This document shows, piece by piece, positions 56,472 through 64,000 of a stretch of DNA of 64,000 nucleotides. A program made the position numbers and the translations under genes. The notes below the pieces were generated by a model. The model was not told the origin of the DNA. It ran no database searches and was given only the letters and a program-made list of their open reading frames with translations. Positions within the stretch are counted from its first letter, which is position 1. Every line of letters starts with the position of its first letter. The stretch spans positions 1 through 64,000 of the forward strand of contig JAJDAN010000013.1 of assembly GCA_029261855.1 (NCBI GenBank). The letters are read 5' to 3'. Origin of the DNA: Deltaproteobacteria bacterium (GTDB taxonomy: Bacteria; Myxococcota_A; UBA9160; UBA4427).

Positions 56472-58907
56472 GTGAAGGGTCTCGAAGGAATGCGCGTGCT
56501 CGAGCTCGGAGACATGGTCTCCGCGGCATTCGCCACGAAGATGATGGCGGACCTCGGCGCGGACGTAGTCAAGATCGAGCCGCCGGAGGGAGAGCGCGCG
56601 CGCCGTCGCGGCCCCTTCCCGAAGAATGCACCCGGCGACCCGGAACAGAGCGGGCTTCACCTGGCGATCAACACCAACAAGCGCGGGCTCGTGCTCGATC
56701 TCGAAGACGCCGCCGACCGCGACGGGCTGGACGCCCTCGTTGCCGCGAGCGATGTCCTCGTCCACAACTTCGCGCCAGCGCGGATGCACGCCCAGGGCCT
56801 GGACTACGAACGCCTGCGGGCGATCCGCCCCGAGCTGGTGATGTGCTCGATCACGCCGTTCGGTCTGACGGGCCCGCACCGGGATTTCCGCGCGGAGGAG
56901 ATCACGGTGCAGCACGCGGGCGGCTGGGGTTGGCTGAGCCCCGGCCAATCGGACTTCCCGGACCTGCCGCCCCTCAAGGCCTTCGGGCACCAGTGCGACT
57001 TCCAGGCGGCCATCGCGGCGAACGCGGCGACCGTCGCCGCCTGGTACCGCGCGTTGCGCACGGGGCAGGGAGAACACATCGACTTCGCCCAGCAGGCCTA
57101 CGTTGCGTCCTTCATCGAGATCGCACTCATCTACTGGACCTATCCCGGGGTGGTCGCGGGCCGCTTCGGTCCCAAGGGCCTGCAGCCCTGGGGAATCTTC
57201 CCGTGTCGCGACGGCCTGATCTTCATGGCGACGCCCGAGGAGGACCAGTGGCATCGACTCGTCGAGCTCATGGGAAGCCCCGACTGGGCGAGCCTCGAGA
57301 TCTTCGACGGCATGCGCAACCGCATGGAGAACTACGACGCTCTGCGCATCCTGCTCCAGGAATGGACCGCCGACTGGGAGGTCGATGCCCTGTTTCACGA
57401 GGCCCAGAAGCGTCGCATCTGCTTCGCGCCGGTCCTGTCCCTCGAGCAGTTCGGCGCCCAGGAACAGCTGCGATTGCGCGACTACTTCGTGCCCGTCGAA
57501 CATCCAGTGGCGGGGCGCTTCGAAGTCATCGGCTCGCCCTACGTGCTGCGCGACAAATGGTGGGAGCTCAGGCGCCCGTCCCCGCGCATCGGCGAGCACC
57601 AGGACGAGGTGTTGGCGGAGCTGGCGGCGCCGACCCCGACCCCGACGCGGCCCCGGACCCCGGCCGCGGGGTCGTCTTCCCGCTTGCCCCTCGAAGGGGT
57701 TCGCGTCCTCGATCTCTCCTGGGTCTGGGCGGGGCCCTTCGGCGCCATGCACCTCGCGCATCTCGGCGCCGAAGTCATCAAGGTCGAGTCGGAGGCACGT
57801 CCGGATCTCGGTCGTCGACTGGCCGTCTTCTCGAAAGAAGCGGGTCAGGGCATCAACCGGTCCGGCTATTTCAACCAATGGAATCAGGGCAAGAAGAGCG
57901 TCAGCCTGAATCTGTCCGATCCCGCTGCGGTCGACATCGTGAAGCAGCTCGTGGCCCACTGTGACGTGCTGGTCGAGAACTTCGCGACGGGCGTGATGGA
58001 CCGCCTGGGGCTGTCCTACGACGCCCTGCTCGAACACCGGCCGGACCTCATCATGGCGTCGATCTCGGGCTACGGAGAAACGGGCCCCTGGCGCAAGTAC
58101 ATGGGCTACGGGCCCGCGATCTCGCCGCTGTCGGGCCTGTCCGCGTCCAGCGGATACGTGGGGGAGGGCCCTTCAGAGGTCGGGCTTTCACTCGGTGATC
58201 CGTGCGCCGGCATCACCGCCGCGGCCGCCGTTTGTGCGGCGCTCGCGGCGCGTGACCGCAACGGCGGTGGGCAGCACATCGACGTCTCGCTGTGGGAGTC
58301 GACCGCGGTGGGCTCCGTCGAGAGCTGGATGGGCTGGCAGCTGCGCGGTGAGGAGCCGGTGCGCATGGCCAATCGCGACCCGTTGATGTGTCCCCACGGC
58401 GTGTTCCGCTGTCGCGAGGACGACAGCTGGGTCACGATCGCCTGCGCGACCGAAGGCGAGTGGCGTGCGCTGTGCGGCGTCGTGGACGCCGCGGGCACGA
58501 CCTCTCCGGTCCTGGTCGACGATCCCCGCTTCGCGACATCCGCACTGCGCAAGCAGAACGAGGACGCTCTCGAAGCGGCGCTGGAAGGGTTCACGGCGTC
58601 GCGCGACCGCTGGGAGGTCACGCGCGCGCTGCAGGCGGTGGGTGTTGCGGCGTTTCCCTCGCTGACGCCGAAGGACGTCGCCGAGGACGAGCACCTGTGG
58701 GCGAGGGGCTTCTTCGAAACGCTGCCACATCCCGAAGTCGGCGAGCGGCAGCACGCGGGCATCCCCTGGCGTCTCCACAACGGACCCAACGGCGTGCGCG
58801 CGGTTGCGCCGTGCCTGGGTGCGGACACCGAGGAGGTGTTCGGCGAGCTGCTCGGCTACTCGGAAGAACAGATCCAGTCCCTGCGCGAGCGCAAGATCGT
58901 CTTCTGA
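56472..58907 (+). CDS. Tandem CaiB/BaiF CoA transferase fusion
   Basis: About 811 residues from GTG 56472 (GGAGG four bases upstream; an ATG at 56454 is an alternative). It contains two complete class III CoA-transferase units: residues 1-385 (LEGMRVLELGDMVSAAFATKMMADLG; catalytic-type D204 in GEHIDFAQQA) and 402-811 (LEGVRVLDLSWVWAGPFGAMHLAHLG; D604 in GQHIDVSLWES), joined by a proline/threonine linker (TPTPTRPRTPAAGSS). Single-unit enzymes form interlocked dimers; here both subunits are in one chain, with distinct sequences. It would transfer CoA between two acids. It is convergent with the thiolase-like gene at 58941. Confidence 0.9.
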   Translation: MKGLEGMRVLELGDMVSAAFATKMMADLGADVVKIEPPEGERARRRGPFPKNAPGDPEQSGLHLAINTNKRGLVLDLEDAADRDGLDALVAASDVLVHNFAPARMHAQGLDYERLRAIRPELVMCSITPFGLTGPHRDFRAEEITVQHAGGWGWLSPGQSDFPDLPPLKAFGHQCDFQAAIAANAATVAAWYRALRTGQGEHIDFAQQAYVASFIEIALIYWTYPGVVAGRFGPKGLQPWGIFPCRDGLIFMATPEEDQWHRLVELMGSPDWASLEIFDGMRNRMENYDALRILLQEWTADWEVDALFHEAQKRRICFAPVLSLEQFGAQEQLRLRDYFVPVEHPVAGRFEVIGSPYVLRDKWWELRRPSPRIGEHQDEVLAELAAPTPTPTRPRTPAAGSSSRLPLEGVRVLDLSWVWAGPFGAMHLAHLGAEVIKVESEARPDLGRRLAVFSKEAGQGINRSGYFNQWNQGKKSVSLNLSDPAAVDIVKQLVAHCDVLVENFATGVMDRLGLSYDALLEHRPDLIMASISGYGETGPWRKYMGYGPAISPLSGLSASSGYVGEGPSEVGLSLGDPCAGITAAAAVCAALAARDRNGGGQHIDVSLWESTAVGSVESWMGWQLRGEEPVRMANRDPLMCPHGVFRCREDDSWVTIACATEGEWRALCGVVDAAGTTSPVLVDDPRFATSALRKQNEDALEAALEGFTASRDRWEVTRALQAVGVAAFPSLTPKDVAEDEHLWARGFFETLPHPEVGERQHAGIPWRLHNGPNGVRAVAPCLGADTEEVFGELLGYSEEQIQSLRERKIVF

Positions 58908-58940
58908 GGGCTAGCGCCGGTCTGCCGACCCTTGTGCGGG

Positions 58941-60410
58941 CTAGATGCTGAAGCGACCGGCGCCGTCGATGCGCGCGTTGCGGCCGCAGAATTCCTCGCG
59001 CGTCATCGCGGCCGCTAGATCGACGTCCTCGCTGTTCGCCCAGGTGCGTCGCCCGTCGTTCAGCAGGAACGCGGCGTGCGCACGTTCGGGGCCGTCGGCG
59101 CCGAACATGACCGTGTAGGACTCGAGCACCGCGGGGCCGTCGTGCTCTACGACCGCGTCACGGCTCGGCGTCGCGTCGACGGCGGCCTGACAGCTTTCGT
59201 ACTGAAACCCCCGCTCGGGAGGCTCACTGGAGTAGATGCCGAATGCGTGCTTCGTGAGGAAGCCCCCGTTGGCGGTGCAGAGTCCCTTTTGACCCGGGTG
59301 CGCGCGCAGGACCTCGCCCATGCGCGCGAGGCCGTGCATCACGTAGTTGTTGAGAGGCCCCCCGCCGAAGGTGAGACCCCCGGTGACCGTGAGCGGGCGC
59401 TCTTCCGAGAGCCCGAGCTCCTGGGCCGCGACCTGTACCGCGGACGGGAAGCAGCTGTAGAGATCGACGTGATCGAGGTCGTCGGGCTCGAGGCCCGCGA
59501 GCTCGAGGGCCCGGCCACCGGCGATGCGGATGGCCGGGGAGGAGTGGAGATCCTGTCGGTTGGAAACGAAGGGCGTGTCGTGCGCGTCGGTCCCTGCGTG
59601 CAGGAAGAGCCAGCGTTCCCGGGGTACGCCGAAGCGCTGTGCGGCCTCCGCCGAGCACAGGATCAGCGCGGCGGCCATGTCCACCTTGTCGTTCGAGTTC
59701 ATCAGCAAGGTGTACGGGAAGCCCAGCATGCGGTTGGAAGGGGAAGGGGTTGCGATCCGATCCGCATCCATGGGCTCGCGGATCCAGGCGTGGGGATTGT
59801 CGACGGCGACGGCGTTGAAGCGCGCCCACAGCCGGGCCACCCGCGCCCGGTGGGCGTCGATGGACTCGCCCCGCGCGTAGCGGATGGCGGTCTCGAAGAT
59901 GGGATACATGGCGATGGGCTGGACGAGCTTCCGCGCCATCTCCGCCTCGTGGACCATGTTCAGCTCGTGGCCGATCTGCAGGTCGGGGGTTCCCGGTGCG
60001 TCGCTGAACGGGAGCTTCACGTCCTGCTTGCGGGCCCGGGACTGGCTGCGGCCGATCTCCGCGCCGGTCAGGATGGCCACGTCGCGTCGCCCGGCTGTGA
60101 TGTCCGCGGCGAAGTGGTTGACTGCGGCCTGCACCACATTGCCACCGAAGGGTGTGCCCGCGCTCTCGGCCCGGGTCGCGCCGATGCGCTCCGCGACGGC
60201 ACCCGCCGGGTTCTCGTAGCGCCAGCGCCCGCGGATCGCGCACACGACGTCGGCGGCCTCGAGCAGGGCCTTGCTGCCCGCGTCCCGGCCCGCGGCCTCC
60301 ACGGCCGAGATCATCATCTCCAGCGGCTCGGCGCCCTGGCTCGGGTCGTCGACCCGTTGAGACAGCTGATGGAGACCGACCAGGACGGGACTTCGCGGGT
60401 CGACGGACAT
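58941..60410 (-). CDS. Thiolase-like protein (acetyl-CoA acetyltransferase family, no nucleophilic Cys)
   Basis: A 489-residue thiolase-superfamily protein from ATG 60410. It has PVLVGLHQLSQRVDD, the N-terminal region with GGNVVQAAVNHFAADI where the nucleophilic Cys of thiolases would be (no Cys here), DHVDLYSCFPSAVQVAAQELGL and CTANGGFLTKHAFGIYS (His region). This layout is typical of the large SCPx-like acetyltransferase-annotated group whose members lack the classical Cys. It may act in C-C bond cleavage or formation with a partner protein, or be catalytically different. It lies in the CoA-metabolism region. Confidence 0.87.
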   Translation of the reverse strand: MSVDPRSPVLVGLHQLSQRVDDPSQGAEPLEMMISAVEAAGRDAGSKALLEAADVVCAIRGRWRYENPAGAVAERIGATRAESAGTPFGGNVVQAAVNHFAADITAGRRDVAILTGAEIGRSQSRARKQDVKLPFSDAPGTPDLQIGHELNMVHEAEMARKLVQPIAMYPIFETAIRYARGESIDAHRARVARLWARFNAVAVDNPHAWIREPMDADRIATPSPSNRMLGFPYTLLMNSNDKVDMAAALILCSAEAAQRFGVPRERWLFLHAGTDAHDTPFVSNRQDLHSSPAIRIAGGRALELAGLEPDDLDHVDLYSCFPSAVQVAAQELGLSEERPLTVTGGLTFGGGPLNNYVMHGLARMGEVLRAHPGQKGLCTANGGFLTKHAFGIYSSEPPERGFQYESCQAAVDATPSRDAVVEHDGPAVLESYTVMFGADGPERAHAAFLLNDGRRTWANSEDVDLAAAMTREEFCGRNARIDGAGRFSI

Positions 60411-60622
60411 GACGTGCTCCTCTGCTTTCTCGGGTAGGGAGGCCCAGGGATAGCGTGACTGCGTCCCGGTTCCCCGTTTCCGGTCGCGGGCCGCCTCGGC
60501 TGCGGGCGATCTGCGTACGGACTGCCGGATGATTGCACGCGATACAGGGGCCCGCGCGGGAGGATCCCCGGCATCACGATGCGCGCTTTCAGCCCGCGGC
60601 ACCGATCGCCGATGAAGGGAGA
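60411..60622. promoter_or_regulatory. Divergent intergenic region
   Basis: The 212-base gap between the thiolase-like gene (minus) and the small lipoprotein gene (plus) must hold promoters for both. Reading frames extend into it from 60623, but their translations (MHAIQGPAREDPRHHDARF) look non-coding. AAGGGAGA directly precedes the lipoprotein ATG at 60623. No clear operator was found. Confidence 0.35.
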
Positions 60623-60943
60623 ATGCGTCTCCGCTGCAGTCTTCTCGTGGGAGTCGCCCTGACGGTCTCCGTGGGGTGCGCCTGGGTCCCTCTGTCGGAC
60701 GAAGGCGAGAGCGTTCAGCTCGTCGCGAATACCGAGGTCACGGGTTGCGAAAGGGTCGCCAACACCCACGCGGCGGTTCTCGACAAGCTGTGGTTCGTGC
60801 CGAGGCAGGAAGCCATCGTACACCGTGAACTCGCCATCCTCGCGCGCAATGAAGGCGCGAAGCTCGGTGGCAACACGGTCACAGCGCTCCCGGTTCAGCT
60901 CGAGGGAGAGCGCGACTTCGTGGTCTACCGCTGCGACGATTGA
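60623..60943 (+). CDS. DUF4156-like small lipoprotein
   Basis: A 106-residue protein from ATG 60623. Signal and lipobox: LLVGVALTVSVGC (C19). The mature part matches the DUF4156 pattern: VQLVANTEVTGCERVANTHA, then a helix (VHRELAILARNEGAKLGGNTV) and a final strand EGERDFVVYRC. Function unknown; related proteins are small outer-membrane-facing lipoproteins of gamma- and deltaproteobacteria. A GC-rich hairpin follows the stop. Confidence 0.82.
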   Translation: MRLRCSLLVGVALTVSVGCAWVPLSDEGESVQLVANTEVTGCERVANTHAAVLDKLWFVPRQEAIVHRELAILARNEGAKLGGNTVTALPVQLEGERDFVVYRCDD

Positions 60944-60961
60944 GCCGGCGAGTGCGCCGGC
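60944..60961 (+). other. Hairpin after the DUF4156 gene
   Basis: GCCGGCG (60944-60950) and CGCCGGC (60955-60961) form a perfect 7-bp stem with a 4-base loop directly after the TGA. There is no T-run, so termination is uncertain; it separates the lipoprotein gene from the hydrolase gene at 61001. Confidence 0.4.
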
Positions 60962-61000
60962 GGCTGGGCTAGCGTTCGCCTCTCACTCGAGGAGAGCGGC

Positions 61001-61882
61001 GTGGCGCAGGTGGTGGCGAACGGCATTCGAATCGAAGCGGAGCGGCTCGGCGATCCCGATGCGGACGCGATCCTGCTCATTCGCGGTCTCGGGACCCAGC
61101 TGTGCCAGTGGCCCGCGTCGTTCCTGGAAGGGCTGAGTCGCGAGCTGCAGGTCGTCGTCTTCGACAACCGCGACGTCGGGCAGTCCCAGAAGCTCGACGA
61201 GGCCGGCGCGCCGGATCTGGCCGCGATCATGCGTCGGGGAGGCGACACAACAGCCGTCCCCTATCTGCTGCGGGACATGGCGGCCGATTGCGTGGGCGTG
61301 CTCGACGCCTTCGGGATCGAGCGGGCGCACGTCTTCGGGATGTCGATGGGCGGCATGATCGCCCAGGAGCTGGCCGGCCGATTCCCCGAGCGCGTCCGTA
61401 GCCTGACGTCCGTGATGTCCAGCTCGGGCGATCCCTCGGTGCCGCCCGCGACGCCCGAAGCCATGAGGGTCCTGACCGAAGCGCCCGCACGTCCTGGAGA
61501 TCGCGACTGCGTGGTCGAGCACGGACTGGTTGGACGTCGGGTGATCGGTAGCCCAGGCTACGTCGACCCGGACGACGTCGTTCGCGCCGAACTCGGCGCG
61601 GCGTTCGACCGTTGCCATCATCCGGTCGGTGTGGCGCGTCAGCTGGCGGCGGTGGTTGCGAGCGGATCGCGGACCGGGCTGCTGCAGGAGATTCGCGTGC
61701 CCAGCCTCGTGATCCACGGCCTCGACGACCCGCTCGTGCACCCGGAAGGTGGACGTCATACCGCTGCGCAGATTCCGGGCGCGCGCCTCGAGGAGATCCC
61801 GGGCATGGGGCACGACCTGCCTCTCGGCCTGGTCCCACTTCTTCTCGAACTCGTCCTCGACCACACCCGCAAGGCGAGCTGA
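61001..61882 (+). CDS. Alpha/beta hydrolase
   Basis: A 293-residue alpha/beta hydrolase from GTG 61001 (GGAG six to seven bases upstream). Nucleophile elbow GMSMGGMIAQELA, oxyanion-hole segment LLIRGLGTQLCQWP, acid in VIHGLDDPLVHPEGG and base in GMGHDLPLGL complete the catalytic triad. The cap region is typical of esterases or C-C bond hydrolases acting on small substrates. It is convergent with the VOC gene (four bases apart). Confidence 0.9.
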   Translation: MAQVVANGIRIEAERLGDPDADAILLIRGLGTQLCQWPASFLEGLSRELQVVVFDNRDVGQSQKLDEAGAPDLAAIMRRGGDTTAVPYLLRDMAADCVGVLDAFGIERAHVFGMSMGGMIAQELAGRFPERVRSLTSVMSSSGDPSVPPATPEAMRVLTEAPARPGDRDCVVEHGLVGRRVIGSPGYVDPDDVVRAELGAAFDRCHHPVGVARQLAAVVASGSRTGLLQEIRVPSLVIHGLDDPLVHPEGGRHTAAQIPGARLEEIPGMGHDLPLGLVPLLLELVLDHTRKAS

Positions 61883-61886
61883 ATCG

Positions 61887-62666
61887 TCAGTCGGGCGCGA
61901 CGACCCGCATCAAGGTGATGACTCCGCCCTGGGGATCGGCCACGACGCCGAAGCGGCCCTGGGGAATGTCCATCGGAGGCATGAGGAGTTGGCCGCCCAA
62001 CTCCGTGGCTCGCGCGAGGCTGGCATCGCAGTCCTCGACAGCCAGGTAGACCCCCCAATGGGGAGGCGTCCCTTCGCGCTCCTGCCCGAGCCCCATGATG
62101 CCGCCGTTGGCGCGTCCCTCGTTCTCGATGACCCGGTAGCCGTCGTCCGTGGCCACTTCGATCGACCAGCCGAACAGGTCGCGATAGAAGCCCGACGCCC
62201 GCTCGGGGTCTGACGTGGCGAGCTCGTTCCAGCTCAGGGACACCGGCTCGTTCACGATCGCCGCGCCGATGTGCTCTCCCGGTTCCCACAACGAGAAGTG
62301 GGCGCCCGTCGGATCGGAAAGAATGGCCATGCGCCCCGCGTCCATGACCTGCATGGGCGGCATCACGACCGTCGCCCCGAGCTGACGGGCACGTTCAGTG
62401 GTGGCCTCGACGTCCTGCACGCTCACGTAGCTGTTCCATACGGCGGGCGCGCCCGATGCCTTCATCTCCGGACCCATCTCGCCGAGCCCGGCCACGGGCT
62501 GGCCGCGAACGAGGAACTGGGTGTAGACGCCACCTTGGTCCGTGGGGTTGTCCAGTACGTCCCAACCGCAAAGTGCCTGATAGAAACGCTTTGACGCCGC
62601 GGCGTCCGGGGACATGAGATCGACCCAGGAGAAGGTCCCGGGTGCGTACTTGCTGAAGGTCGTCAT
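61887..62666 (-). CDS. VOC (glyoxalase/dioxygenase superfamily) protein, two modules
   Basis: A 259-residue protein built of two VOC modules: residues 8-125 (TFSWVDLMSPDAAASKRFYQALCGWDV ... FSLWEPGEHIG) and 135-255 (SWNELATSDPERASGFYRDLFGW ... GVVADPQGGVITLM). This is the layout of the two-domain VOC proteins near hydroxylases and drug-resistance genes in actinobacteria. Metal or substrate cannot be fixed from sequence. It is the first gene leftward from 62666. Confidence 0.88.
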   Translation of the reverse strand: MTTFSKYAPGTFSWVDLMSPDAAASKRFYQALCGWDVLDNPTDQGGVYTQFLVRGQPVAGLGEMGPEMKASGAPAVWNSYVSVQDVEATTERARQLGATVVMPPMQVMDAGRMAILSDPTGAHFSLWEPGEHIGAAIVNEPVSLSWNELATSDPERASGFYRDLFGWSIEVATDDGYRVIENEGRANGGIMGLGQEREGTPPHWGVYLAVEDCDASLARATELGGQLLMPPMDIPQGRFGVVADPQGGVITLMRVVAPD

Positions 62667-62804
62667 GGCGTGCCTCCCTGAAGGATGATCGCCCCAGCCT
62701 ACGCCCGCCGGTGTCGCGACTCAATCCGAAATCAGAGGGAGCAGCCGTCTCTGCTGACAGCTTGCCGCCACCCAAGGAGGCCGACCCAGGACTCCGTCTT
62801 GGGA

Positions 62805-63644
62805 TCAGTCGAAGAGTCGGTCGGCCAGGCGCCGCATGCCGTCCAGCGCCTGGCGGCTCCGCTGCCAGGGGGTCGCGATGATGCGCGTCACTCCGACGTC
62901 CTCGAAGCGCCGCACCTCGTCGCGATCGGCGGGGTTCGCCCCCACGATGCAGGCGAAGTCCTCCTGCTCGCGTCCGTAGTCGCGACGCAGGGCCGTCAAC
63001 GCGTCGATCAGCGGGCGTGCGGAATCGGGGGTGTGGTGCAGACCCAGCCAGCCGTTGCCGTCGCGCGCGGCGCGTCGCAGCGCGGCGTCGGATTCGCCCC
63101 CCACGTGGATCGGTGGATGCGGTCGCTGCTGCGGCTTCGGTTCGAACGCCACGGGCTCGAAGCTGTAGAACGCACCGTCGTGGGCAACCACCTCCTCGCT
63201 CCACAGGCGCTTGCAGACCGCCAGGGCCTCGTCGAGGCGGCGGCCGCGCGTGCCCGGGTCGAGACCCGCGGCGACCCATTCCTGCCGCAACCATCCCGAC
63301 CCGATGCCGATCTCGGCGCGTCCTTCCGAGACGACGTCGAGTGTCTGGATCGCGCGGGCAGCGACGAACGGATGGCGCAATCCCAGCAGGTAGACGTGGG
63401 TGCCGAGTCGCAGCTTGTGGGTGCGGCCCGCCAGGAACGACAGATAGGCGAACACGTCGAAAACGGGTGTCGTGGCCGGTACCGGTGGGTGATCGGCGCC
63501 GGGGAAGGGCGAGCCTGTCATGTCGACGGGGAAGACGAGATGTTCCGGCAGCCAGACGGATTCGTAGCCGAGCTTCTCTGCTTCGAGGCTGGCGTCCAGG
63601 AAGAAGCCCGGGTGGAGGGCGCCGAGTCCGATGCCGAACTGCAC
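62805..63644 (-). CDS. Luciferase-like (LLM) F420-dependent oxidoreductase, TIGR03619-like
   Basis: About 279 residues from GTG 63644 (VQFGIGLGAL...); longer starts up to 63695 are possible. It is a TIM-barrel of the LLM class: FFLDASLEAEKLGYESVWLPEHLVFP, FDVFAYLSFLAGRTHKLRLGTHVYLLGLRHPFVAARAIQTLDVVSEGRAEIGIGSGWL, RGRRLDEALAVCKRLW, and PHPPIHVGGESDAALRRAARDGNGWL. This subgroup is generally F420-linked, suggesting the organism makes F420. It may act on a small redox substrate. The gene is divergent from the outer-membrane barrel gene. Confidence 0.88.
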   Translation of the reverse strand: MQFGIGLGALHPGFFLDASLEAEKLGYESVWLPEHLVFPVDMTGSPFPGADHPPVPATTPVFDVFAYLSFLAGRTHKLRLGTHVYLLGLRHPFVAARAIQTLDVVSEGRAEIGIGSGWLRQEWVAAGLDPGTRGRRLDEALAVCKRLWSEEVVAHDGAFYSFEPVAFEPKPQQRPHPPIHVGGESDAALRRAARDGNGWLGLHHTPDSARPLIDALTALRRDYGREQEDFACIVGANPADRDEVRRFEDVGVTRIIATPWQRSRQALDGMRRLADRLFD

Positions 63645-63693
63645 CCGCACAGGGTAGGGGGGGCGAGCTATGGTGCCAGCTCCGGGGGTTCGC

Positions 63694-64000
63694 ATGCGTC
63701 ACCGCTTCTCGTCACCTTTTCTGACTGCTCCGCTGGCACTTGCGTTGCTGGTCCTCGGCGTTCCGATTCTCGCGCCCCAAGGCGCGGCCGCGGACCCGGC
63801 GACCCTGGCCCCCCACGCGCTGTCCGTGGATTCACTCGCGCTGCAGGGCGACGATCCCGAGGCGAGCGCGGCCCCTTCCTTCTCGAGGGCCGGCGGCTAC
63901 CTGGGCGCGGGTGGCGCCTTTGCACTCCAGAACTTCGACATCCCCGGCGAACAGAAGAACGCCGCGAGCATCGCGTTCCGCGCCGGCTACCGCGGCTACT
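63694..64000 (+). CDS. Outer-membrane beta-barrel protein, N-terminus (partial)
   Basis: The gene runs off the right edge after 102 codons. ATG 63694 starts a clear signal peptide (APLALALLVLGVPILAPQGAAA-D); an in-frame ATG at 63670 is possible. Residues from about 65 have the alternating aromatic and glycine pattern of a barrel start: AGGYLGAGGAFALQNFDIPG and ASIAFRAGYRGY. It is probably an OmpA-like or other small porin-type barrel. The remainder of the protein is outside the window. Confidence 0.75.
   Translation, partial: MRHRFSSPFLTAPLALALLVLGVPILAPQGAAADPATLAPHALSVDSLALQGDDPEASAAPSFSRAGGYLGAGGAFALQNFDIPGEQKNAASIAFRAGYRGY

Noticed and set aside
56061-58037. 658-codon minus-strand frame opposite the tandem CoA transferase
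   Set aside because: No recognisable domains and atypical composition; shadow of the plus-strand gene.
1-64000. CRISPR arrays, rRNA genes and intact insertion sequences
   Set aside because: I looked for regularly spaced repeats, rRNA signatures and transposase motifs with terminal inverted repeats and saw none.

Overview
The window comes from a high-GC, deltaproteobacteria-like genome, most probably an uncultured Myxococcota-type or related lineage. The assignment is inference. It rests on Myxococcus-style cysteine-rich repeats next to a PEP-CTERM tail in a secreted nuclease, a DUF3857/transglutaminase protein, many CaiB-type CoA transferases, SDRs and crotonases, an F420-type luciferase-like oxidoreductase, and near-uniform G/C in third codon positions to the right of 22 kb.

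The window splits at about 22.0 kb. Positions 1-22043 are the right-hand part of a genomic island. The boundary is a clean one: positions 21999-22043 are exactly the last 45 nt (anticodon loop to CCA) of a tRNA-Gly(GCC), with no 5' half, followed by that tRNA's own Rho-independent terminator (22053-22086). The left end and the intact tRNA lie outside the window. The island is visibly more AT-rich than the chromosome. It carries a decayed integrase (1332-1880), an intact tyrosine recombinase (10680-11702) and a lipoprotein thiaminase I with a C-terminal cysteine-rich lectin-like tail (2601-4004). It also has an ArdC anti-restriction operon with a ribbon-helix-helix protein and a double T5orf172 protein (4188-6731), and a run of probable conflict or defence genes. 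These are a PD-(D/E)XK-like protein (6986-8260), a HEPN-like protein (8404-9645), a cyclase-fold-like protein (9876-10670), a GHKL ATPase-nuclease fusion (11833-13848), a zinc-ribbon/RES-domain toxin-like protein (13858-15078), a complete type I restriction-modification operon hsdR-hsdM-hsdS (15126-20674) and a divergent GIY-YIG nuclease (20934-21755).

From 22.1 kb rightwards is ordinary chromosome. 22.1-28.7 kb encodes exported proteins: a lipoprotein/transglutaminase pair, a PEP-CTERM endonuclease/exonuclease/phosphatase and an exported coiled-coil protein, plus a methyltransferase. 28.8-33.5 kb has two SGNH hydrolases and two polyprenyl-linked glycosyltransferases, suggesting surface glycan modification. 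33.5-38.9 kb has an acyl-CoA carboxylase beta subunit, an APH-fold kinase, a myo-inositol oxygenase and a hybrid histidine kinase. 39.0-43.4 kb is an RND efflux pair (adaptor and pump). 43.4-63.6 kb is dominated by CoA-ester metabolism: a six-gene operon (SDR, SDR, aldehyde dehydrogenase, crotonase, SDR, acyl-CoA synthetase), an enoyl-CoA isomerase-like protein, two CoA transferases (one a tandem fusion) and a thiolase-like protein. Interspersed are an APH-fold kinase, a sulfotransferase, a TetR regulator with a strong palindromic operator, a GNAT acetyltransferase, an alpha/beta hydrolase, a VOC protein and an F420-type oxidoreductase. Together they suggest degradation of a hydrophobic alcohol, aldehyde or acid such as a steroid, terpenoid or lipid; the substrate cannot be read from sequence. 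The window ends inside an outer-membrane beta-barrel gene.

The most interesting material is in the island: the thiaminase-lectin fusion, the GHKL-nuclease protein and its RES neighbour, the HEPN/nuclease/cyclase-like neighbourhood, and the tRNA-Gly attachment scar.
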